NCBI RefSeq assembly: GCF_003550015.1
Contig: NZ_QXEV01000012.1
Location: 1 to 51,571, forward strand
Reading direction: 5' to 3'
Source of the DNA: Anaeroplasma bactoclasticum
Lineage (GTDB): Bacteria; Bacillota_I; Bacilli_A; Acholeplasmatales; Anaeroplasmataceae
DNA: 51,571 nt
In this document: positions 44,101-51,571 of the stretch, piece by piece
How positions within the stretch are numbered: the stretch's first letter is position 1
Layout of the letters: each line of letters opens with the position of its first letter
The notes under the pieces: generated by a model
Databases searched by the model: none
Told to the model about the DNA's origin: nothing
Seen by the model: only the letters and a program-made list of their open reading frames with translations
Program-made: the position numbers and the translations under genes

Positions 44101-45786
44101 ATGAATAATAATATTATTAATAAGCTAAAAAGATATGTTTTAATTGCAGATGATGAATATATCAATCAAGAAATATTAAAGGAAATTTTATCTAGTGAAT
44201 ACGAGGTATTAATTGCAAATAATGGTTTAGAGGTAATGCGTACCCTAGAGGAAAGCCCAAAGCCAATTTCACTTATTTTACTGGATTTAAATATGCCATT
44301 TATGGATGGATTTACGGTAATCCGAAAAATAAAGGAAAGCGATGTATATAAGGATATCCCTATTATTGTAATTACAGGGGATAAGGATAGTGAGCTTGAG
44401 GCACTAACCCTAGGTGCAGTAGATTTTATTACTAAGCCATTTGATTTAAATGAAATTATTATGGCTAGAGTCAATCGTTCTATCGAATTATCTGAAAAAA
44501 GAATTATCGTAAGTACTGCAGAAAAGGATGAATTAACAGATTGCTACAACAAGCCTGTATTTATGGAATATGTGGAAAGAATTGATAAATACGGAAATGG
44601 TGAGGCAAAGGATATGGTTGTTTTAAATATCTCTCATTTCCATTTATATAATGAGCTTTATGGTAAAGAAGAGGGCGATAAGGCTTTAGTATATATTTCC
44701 AATATCCTAAAGGCTATCGCATTACAAAATGATGGTATTGTATCTAGAATACAAGCAGATTATTTTGCATTATATGTCAATCATTTAGAGGATTATGATA
44801 AGGTTATTGTTTTTATTCATAAGGAACTAAAGGAAAAATATAATGCATCAAACATTTCTGTTCGTTTAGGTATTTATTCTTCAAATAAAAAGGAAGAATC
44901 TGTTGATGCAATTATCGATAGAGCGAAGATGGTTTGTGATGAAATCAGAAGTGCAAACACAAAATTTTATAATATTTATAGCGAGGATTATCAGAAAAAC
45001 CAATTATTTAAGGAAAGATTAAATTACGATTTCCTAAAGGCAATTGAAAATCATGAATTCTGTGTATATTTCCAGCCTAAGATTAGCATTCAAGGAGATA
45101 ACTATAAATTGTCCTCTGCAGAGGCCTTAGTCCGCTGGATTCACCCAGAGCTAGGCTTTATTTCTCCAGGTATGTTCATTCCTTTATTTGAGGAGAATGG
45201 TAATATAAAAATATTAGATCAATATGTATGGAGGGAAACTGCAAGAAAGATGAGAGAATGGTATTTGAAATATAATATCATGCTTCCGGTTTCAATAAAT
45301 GTATCTAGAATTGATATGTTTGACCCAAAGATTGTAGATATCATAACCTCTATTGCAAAGGAAAATGAAATTGATCCAAAGGATTTATATTTAGAGATTA
45401 CAGAATCTGGCTATAATAATGAAACCAGTCAAATCATTGGAATTATTGATGAATTAAGAAGTAAAGGCTTTAAGATTGAAATTGATGATTTTGGTAGTGG
45501 CTATTCCTCCTTAAATACTTTAGCTACCCTATCCTTTGATGTTTTAAAACTAGATATGAAATTCGTTAAGGATATGTTTAAAAATGATAAGACATTAAAG
45601 ATGGTTGGAATTGTATCCGATATTGCAAAATATTTGAATGTAAAATTAATTGCTGAGGGTGTTGAAGAGAAGAATCAATTAGAAAAATTGAAGGAATTGA
45701 AATATGATATCATTCAGGGATATTATTTTTCAAAGCCTGTTTCAAGTACTGAATTTGAAAAATTCTTTGGAAAGGAATTTAAATAA
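44101..45786 (+). CDS. Response regulator with degenerate GGDEF and EAL phosphodiesterase output
   Basis: 561 residues, cytosolic. Receiver domain at about 12-130 with ADDE, phospho-acceptor Asp62 (LLDLNMPFMDG) and ITKP. The GGDEF-like domain (about 145-290) has QADYF where GGDEF should be, so it is probably not a cyclase; it may bind GTP or be structural. The EAL domain (about 310-555) is complete: FQPKISI, AEALVRW, INVSR, LEITESG, DDFGSGYSSL, DVLKLD, AEGVEEKNQ and QGYYFSKP, giving c-di-GMP hydrolysis. The Hpt gene starts directly at its stop. The pair very likely receives phosphate from the hybrid kinase at 40083. Confidence 0.93.
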   Translation: MNNNIINKLKRYVLIADDEYINQEILKEILSSEYEVLIANNGLEVMRTLEESPKPISLILLDLNMPFMDGFTVIRKIKESDVYKDIPIIVITGDKDSELEALTLGAVDFITKPFDLNEIIMARVNRSIELSEKRIIVSTAEKDELTDCYNKPVFMEYVERIDKYGNGEAKDMVVLNISHFHLYNELYGKEEGDKALVYISNILKAIALQNDGIVSRIQADYFALYVNHLEDYDKVIVFIHKELKEKYNASNISVRLGIYSSNKKEESVDAIIDRAKMVCDEIRSANTKFYNIYSEDYQKNQLFKERLNYDFLKAIENHEFCVYFQPKISIQGDNYKLSSAEALVRWIHPELGFISPGMFIPLFEENGNIKILDQYVWRETARKMREWYLKYNIMLPVSINVSRIDMFDPKIVDIITSIAKENEIDPKDLYLEITESGYNNETSQIIGIIDELRSKGFKIEIDDFGSGYSSLNTLATLSFDVLKLDMKFVKDMFKNDKTLKMVGIVSDIAKYLNVKLIAEGVEEKNQLEKLKELKYDIIQGYYFSKPVSSTEFEKFFGKEFK

Positions 45787-46125
45787 ATGCTAACTAAAGA
45801 AAAATTAAAGAATTATGGAGCGAATGTAGAAGAGGGTGTTTTAAGATGTGCTAAGAATGAAGCCTTGTATATAAGGCTTGTTGGCATGATACCAAACAAC
45901 CCTGGATTCAATAAATTATATGAAGCAATCAAGCTTAAGGATTATGAGAATGCCTTTAGTGCTTCTCATGGCTTAAAGGGGATTTTAGCGAATTTATCTT
46001 TAGATCCATTATTAAAGCCTATTGTAGATATAACAGAGCATTTAAGGAATAAAGAGGATATAGATTATACAAAATATGTTTCTTTAATTGAAGAAAAAAG
46101 AAAAGAATTAGAAGCATTATTATAG
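45787..46125 (+). CDS. Stand-alone histidine phosphotransfer (Hpt) protein
   Basis: 112 residues. The Hpt signature ASHGLKGILANLSL carries the phospho-acceptor His61, with the usual small residue and Lys-Gly two to four positions later, in an all-helical small protein. The ATG abuts the stop of the EAL response regulator, so the two are co-translated. By analogy with hybrid phosphorelays it would take phosphate from the receivers of the kinase at 40083 and hand it to the REC domain at 44101. Confidence 0.88.
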   Translation: MLTKEKLKNYGANVEEGVLRCAKNEALYIRLVGMIPNNPGFNKLYEAIKLKDYENAFSASHGLKGILANLSLDPLLKPIVDITEHLRNKEDIDYTKYVSLIEEKRKELEALL

Positions 46126-46172
46126 TGCTTTTTGAATAGGGATTTAATCTAAAAACAGAAAGGAAAATAATA

Positions 46173-46344
46173 ATGACAAATATAGAAAGAGTTTATAATT
46201 TTTTTAAATGAAGTATAATCCTATTCTTTAGCAACAGTAGAAGGGGATCAACCAAGAGTTAGAATATTTGGTACTATTCTTTGTTATGACGGAAAGCTAT
46301 ATATTCAAACTGGTAAAAAGACGGAAAGATTTCTAATCTTTTGA
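46173..46344 (+). pseudogene. Broken pyridoxamine 5'-phosphate oxidase-like gene
   Basis: A ribosome-binding site (AGAAAGGAAA) and ATG open a frame MTNIERVYNFFK that hits TGA at 46209. From 46219 another frame continues the family pattern: SYSLATVEGDQPRVR, then FGTI, YDGKLYIQTGKKTERF, and stops at 46342. Intact members of this FMN-binding family run ~130 residues and start exactly with such a sequence. A frameshift near 46210 and loss of the 3' half make this a remnant. Alternative: two sequencing errors, but the missing C-terminal half argues against that. Confidence 0.7.
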
Positions 46345-46361
46345 CATTCTATTTTTTATTA

Positions 46362-46389
46362 GGTATATTTTTAAAATATACCTTTTTTT
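46362..46389 (+). terminator. AT-rich terminator upstream of hrcA
   Basis: GGTATATT / AATATACC stem (46362-46382) followed by TTTTTTT. It separates the Hpt operon and pseudogene from the heat-shock promoter. Confidence 0.65.
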
Positions 46390-46412
46390 ACTTTAAAAAT
46401 TAATTATAAAGT

Positions 46413-46439
46413 TTGGCACTTTTTGATTGACAGTGCCAA
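46413..46439. promoter_or_regulatory. CIRCE operator 1 (HrcA binding site)
   Basis: TTGGCACTT, 9 bases, CAGTGCCAA. This fits the CIRCE layout TTAGCACTC-N9-GAGTGCTAA with compensating changes in both arms. It overlaps the -35 box. Confidence 0.88.
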
Positions 46440-46455
46440 AGATTAGTTTTATAAT
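46427..46455 (+). promoter_or_regulatory. Consensus sigma-A promoter of the hrcA-grpE-dnaK-dnaJ operon
   Basis: TTGACA (46427-46432), 17-base spacer, TATAAT (46450-46455): both hexamers match the consensus perfectly. The -35 lies within the first CIRCE. Confidence 0.92.
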
Positions 46456-46459
46456 ATAG

Positions 46460-46484
46460 TTGCACTTAGAGATTGAGAGTGCAA
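46460..46484. promoter_or_regulatory. CIRCE-like operator 2
   Basis: TTGCACTT, 9 bases, GAGTGCAA. The arms are one base shorter than in canonical CIRCE but symmetric. It lies between the -10 box and the hrcA start, around the expected transcription start. Confidence 0.75.
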
Positions 46485-46506
46485 ATGCTAAAAAGGAGTG
46501 TTGCTT

Positions 46507-47526
46507 GTGCTAACGGATAGACAAAAGCTTATTTTAAAAGCAATTATTGAAGAATACGTAACAACAAATGAGCCTGTAGGTTCAAAGAGTCTTACAGAGA
46601 AGCCTTATTTAACATATTCCAGTGCAACCATCCGCTATGAGATGCAGCATTTAGAGGAAACAGGATACCTAAAGAAAACTCATACCTCCTCAGGTAGAGT
46701 TCCATCGGAGATGGGCTATAGATATTATGTAGATCATTTAGTTATTAGAGATGAGGTTGTATCAGAATATTTCCAATATGTAGATGATATCTTAGATAAT
46801 AAATTAATTACTAAGGAAGAGGCTATCAAGAAGCTTACAAATTTCTTAAGTGATTTAACAGGATATTATACAGCAATTATTGGTACATCTTCTGAGCTTG
46901 CGAAGGTTTTAAAGATGGAAATTGTTCCACTTGAATCTACAAGCGAGGCAGTATTGTTGATTGTTACTTCAACAGGTGATGTTGAAAGCCACAAGATTTA
47001 TATTCCACAAGGATATAAGATGGATGATTTAATGAGAATCATCTCTATGTTTGATACAGCAATGTATGGAAGAAGCATTTATGAAATAAGAGATGTCTTA
47101 TCGAAAGAGGCTGCAAAGCCAAGAATAAGACAAATGGTAGATTTCCAAGATGATATCTTAAACTTCATGATTAAGAGCTTTGAAAATTTCTTAAAGGGTG
47201 AAACCTATGATGCTGGCTTGTCTAAATTATTTAGTCAACCAGAATTCCAAGATAGAGAAGTAATCCAAAAGGTTATTGCAGCAATTAATAGTGAAGTAAT
47301 GAAAAGCTTTACTACTCAGGAAATCCAAGGAATTAAGATTCATATTGGATCTGAGAATTTGTGTAATGGTCTTGAGGAATGTTCTATCATAACTATTCCA
47401 TATGCAATTAATGAAAATGAGATGGGAACTATATTATTTGTAGGTCCTACAAGAATGAATTATCGTGCTACTATTCCACTACTTGAATATGTAGCTAACA
47501 GCATGAAAAAATTAGATAAAAGGTAG
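46507..47526 (+). CDS. hrcA: Heat-inducible transcription repressor HrcA
   Basis: 339 residues. It represses class I heat-shock genes by binding CIRCE; two such sites lie directly upstream, so autoregulation is expected. The N-terminal winged helix is LTDRQKLILKAIIEEYVTT with EPVGSKSLTEK and SSATIRYEMQHLEETGYLKKTHTSSGRVPSEMGYRYYVD, the family hallmark. The C-terminal GAF-like part has HIGSEN and GTILFVGPTRMNYRATI. The GTG at 46507 is chosen over the GTG at 46498 and TTG at 46501 because AAAGGAG lies 8 bases before it and HrcA proteins typically begin with LT.RQ. First gene of the operon; the stop is 2 bases from the grpE ATG. Confidence 0.97.
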   Translation: MLTDRQKLILKAIIEEYVTTNEPVGSKSLTEKPYLTYSSATIRYEMQHLEETGYLKKTHTSSGRVPSEMGYRYYVDHLVIRDEVVSEYFQYVDDILDNKLITKEEAIKKLTNFLSDLTGYYTAIIGTSSELAKVLKMEIVPLESTSEAVLLIVTSTGDVESHKIYIPQGYKMDDLMRIISMFDTAMYGRSIYEIRDVLSKEAAKPRIRQMVDFQDDILNFMIKSFENFLKGETYDAGLSKLFSQPEFQDREVIQKVIAAINSEVMKSFTTQEIQGIKIHIGSENLCNGLEECSIITIPYAINENEMGTILFVGPTRMNYRATIPLLEYVANSMKKLDKR

Positions 47527-47528
47527 TG

Positions 47529-50014
<2,486 letters not shown>

Positions 50015-50037
50015 TATAATTTAAAGAGTTTAGATTG

Positions 50038-50061
50038 TTGAAGGGCCACTGTGCCCTTCAA
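50038..50061 (+). terminator. Intergenic hairpin between dnaK and dnaJ
   Basis: TTGAAGGGC (50038-50046) and GCCCTTCAA (50053-50061) form a 9-bp stem with a CACTGT loop. The following sequence (TTATCGTTATT) is only moderately T-rich, so it may be an attenuator or mRNA-stabilising hairpin that lowers dnaJ relative to dnaK. Confidence 0.65.
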
Positions 50062-50090
50062 TTATCGTTATTATATGAGGAGGTGTAGTT

Positions 50091-51215
50091 ATGGCAAATA
50101 AGCGTGACTACTATGAGGTCTTAGGATTACAAAAGGGAGCCTCAGATGATGAAATAAAAAAAGCATATCGTTCTTTAGCAAAAAAATACCATCCGGATTT
50201 AAATAAGGAACCAGGTGCCGAAGAAAAATTCAAGGAAATTAATGAGGCATATGAGACCTTATCTGATCCTCAGAAGCGTTCAAGATATGACCAATATGGC
50301 TTTGATGATCCAACCGCTGGATTTGGTGGCGCTCAAGCAGGAGGCTTTGGTGGCTTCGGTGGAGGCGGATTCGGAGGATTTGAGGATATTATCAATTCCT
50401 TCTTTGGTGGTGGAGGAAGAAGATCTTCTAATGCTCCTCACCAGGGTGCAGATGTAGAAAAACAAATGAATATTACCTTTGAGGAGGCAGTATTTGGCTG
50501 CACAAAGAGAATTCGTGTATCTGTAGAGGATGATTGTATCCAGTGTGGTGGTACTGGTGCTGCATCAAAAAGCGATATTAAAACATGTCCAAAGTGTAAT
50601 GGACGTGGTAGAGTTATTATGCGTCAACAGACAATATTCGGATATACAAATGTTGAGGCAGCCTGCCCTGATTGTGGTGGTAAGGGTAAAATTATTGGTA
50701 AGAAGTGTCCTGAATGTAATGGTAAGGGCCGTGTAAGAATCAATAAAGAGGTTGATGTTAATATTCCAGCAGGTATCCTATCTGGTATGTCTATTCGTGT
50801 ACCAGGTGCTGGAGAGGCTGGCTTTAACGGAGGACCTAATGGTGATTTATACCTTAAGATTTTTGCTGCAGACCATCCACAGTTTAAGCGTGATGGACAA
50901 GATATTTATCTTGAAATCCCACTATCCTTCAGTCAAGCCGCTTTAGGTGATAATATTGAAGTTCCAACTATTGATGGTAATGTATCTGTTAAAATTCCTG
51001 CAGGTACTCAGCCTGGTACAAAGCTTCGTCTAAGAGGTAGAGGTACTAAAAATCCAAAGGGTGGATCTTCACGTGGTGACCAATATATTATTTGTAATGT
51101 AGTAATTCCTACAAATCTTTCTAAAGAAGAATCTGATTTAATTAGTCAGCTTGCTCAATGTGAGAAAAAGGAAAAGAAATCTCCTTGGGAAAAATTTAAG
51201 AGCTTATTTAAGTAG
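50091..51215 (+). CDS. dnaJ: Hsp40 co-chaperone DnaJ
   Basis: 374 residues, full type I architecture. J domain (1-70) with YYEVLG and the HPD motif (KKYHPDLNK). Gly/Phe-rich region at about 75-115 ([15 protein letters not shown]). Cys-rich zinc domain with four CxxCxGxG units ([32 protein letters not shown]). C-terminal substrate-binding domain with [22 protein letters not shown] and [19 protein letters not shown]. The ATG follows GAGGAGGTG. It stimulates DnaK ATP hydrolysis and delivers clients. Last gene of the operon; the terminator and the group II intron follow. Confidence 0.98.
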   Translation: MANKRDYYEVLGLQKGASDDEIKKAYRSLAKKYHPDLNKEPGAEEKFKEINEAYETLSDPQKRSRYDQYGFDDPTAGFGGAQAGGFGGFGGGGFGGFEDIINSFFGGGGRRSSNAPHQGADVEKQMNITFEEAVFGCTKRIRVSVEDDCIQCGGTGAASKSDIKTCPKCNGRGRVIMRQQTIFGYTNVEAACPDCGGKGKIIGKKCPECNGKGRVRINKEVDVNIPAGILSGMSIRVPGAGEAGFNGGPNGDLYLKIFAADHPQFKRDGQDIYLEIPLSFSQAALGDNIEVPTIDGNVSVKIPAGTQPGTKLRLRGRGTKNPKGGSSRGDQYIICNVVIPTNLSKEESDLISQLAQCEKKEKKSPWEKFKSLFK

Positions 51216-51221
51216 TAAAAT

Positions 51222-51246
51222 GGCCTTTTCAAAGGCCTTTTTATTT
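51222..51246 (+). terminator. dnaJ terminator and intron target
   Basis: GGCCTTT (51222-51228), loop TC, AAAGGCC (51231-51237), then TTTTTATTT. The intron starts at the next base, which fits class C group II introns using terminators as targets. Confidence 0.88.
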
Positions 51247-51571
51247 GTGTGCCGGGCATGGCACTAATCTTACTGGTGAAAGTCCAGTCACGGGTATTTA
51301 CCGCCAAGTGTAGCGAACCTCAAGCCGTTAGGAGTAATCCTATGGGTGAAGGAAGAGGTGTAGCAAAATCCTTGAGCCTACGAACAGAAACTTGATGAGG
51401 CTAAATGGTAAGTGGATAAGGTTGCAAATCAAACTGAAGTCCTAATGGTAAACGTAAAACCAAAACAGTAAATCAAGAGGTTGTGGGATGAAAGATTAGT
51501 GAATTACCCCGGGAGGCCCTAACGCGTATTATATACGTGCGATAAAAAGCGAATAGTTAGGGAGTCAGCTG
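51247..51571 (+). mobile_element. 5' part of a group II intron, probably class IIC (continues beyond window)
   Basis: The sequence opens GTGTGCCGGGCATGGC, the conserved group II 5' end, and continues with recognisable domain I pieces: GGTGAAAGTCC, GCCGTTAGG-like helices, TGATGAGGCTAAATGG, GGATAAGGTTGCAAAT and AAGTCCTAATGG. It then reaches CCCCGGGAGGCCC and GGGAGTCAGC, which usually lie shortly before or at the intron-encoded reverse transcriptase gene. The order closely follows what I remember of the Oceanobacillus iheyensis IIC intron. The reverse transcriptase, domains V-VI and the 3' splice site lie outside the window. Oriented like dnaJ and inserted just past its terminator. Confidence 0.88.

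Overview
The window is AT-rich DNA from a low-GC Gram-positive bacterium (Bacillota). It shows TTGaca/TATAAT promoters, strong GGAGG ribosome-binding sites, an HrcA/CIRCE-controlled hrcA-grpE-dnaK-dnaJ operon and a four-cysteine L33. TGA is used as a stop (the histidine kinase ends in TGA), so this is not a Mycoplasma-type code. Placement near the gut Bacilli/RF39/Erysipelotrichia-like lineages is inference only.

Layout: 1-312 is the tail of a probable transposase. 465-7063 is a tandem duplication of a cassette: a large secreted EndA/NucM-type nuclease with helical and beta repeats, followed immediately by an unannotated 39-residue peptide and a terminator. 7127-9478 (minus) is a membrane-anchored EAL protein. 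9751-10104 is a small membrane protein. 10141-11178 (minus) is ispG. 11341-11490 is rpmG. 11651-14922 is nadA plus a fused nadB-nadC. 14985-17416 is a metallo-beta-lactamase-fold hydrolase and an HD-GYP protein. 17564-18571 is asnA.

The most unusual part is 18757-39817, about 21 kb and nine tightly packed genes with one good promoter in front and two terminators behind. It encodes an apparent pseudo-ATPase, two membrane-anchored McrB-type AAA+ ATPases flanking a DUF2357/McrC-like protein whose nuclease end is replaced by a long coiled coil, two membrane-anchored proteins made of MBG/YDG-type repeats, a 3017-residue protein with a membrane segment at each end, a further single-span protein with an outer domain, and an MscS-type channel. 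I read this as an undescribed ATP-driven trans-envelope machine, built from a McrBC-like core that has lost its nuclease and been coupled to surface stalks. The gene content is directly visible; the joint function is inference.

40083-46125 is a split phosphorelay: hybrid histidine kinase with two receivers, a solute-binding lipoprotein, a REC-(degenerate GGDEF)-EAL response regulator and a stand-alone Hpt protein. With the 7127-9478 protein and the HD-GYP protein, the window holds three likely c-di-GMP-degrading proteins and no intact GGDEF.

46173-46344 is a broken pyridoxamine-phosphate-oxidase-like gene. 46413-51215 is the class I heat-shock operon with two CIRCE-like operators around a consensus promoter. 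From 51247 to the window end lies the 5' part of a group II intron, very probably class C, sitting directly after the dnaJ terminator.
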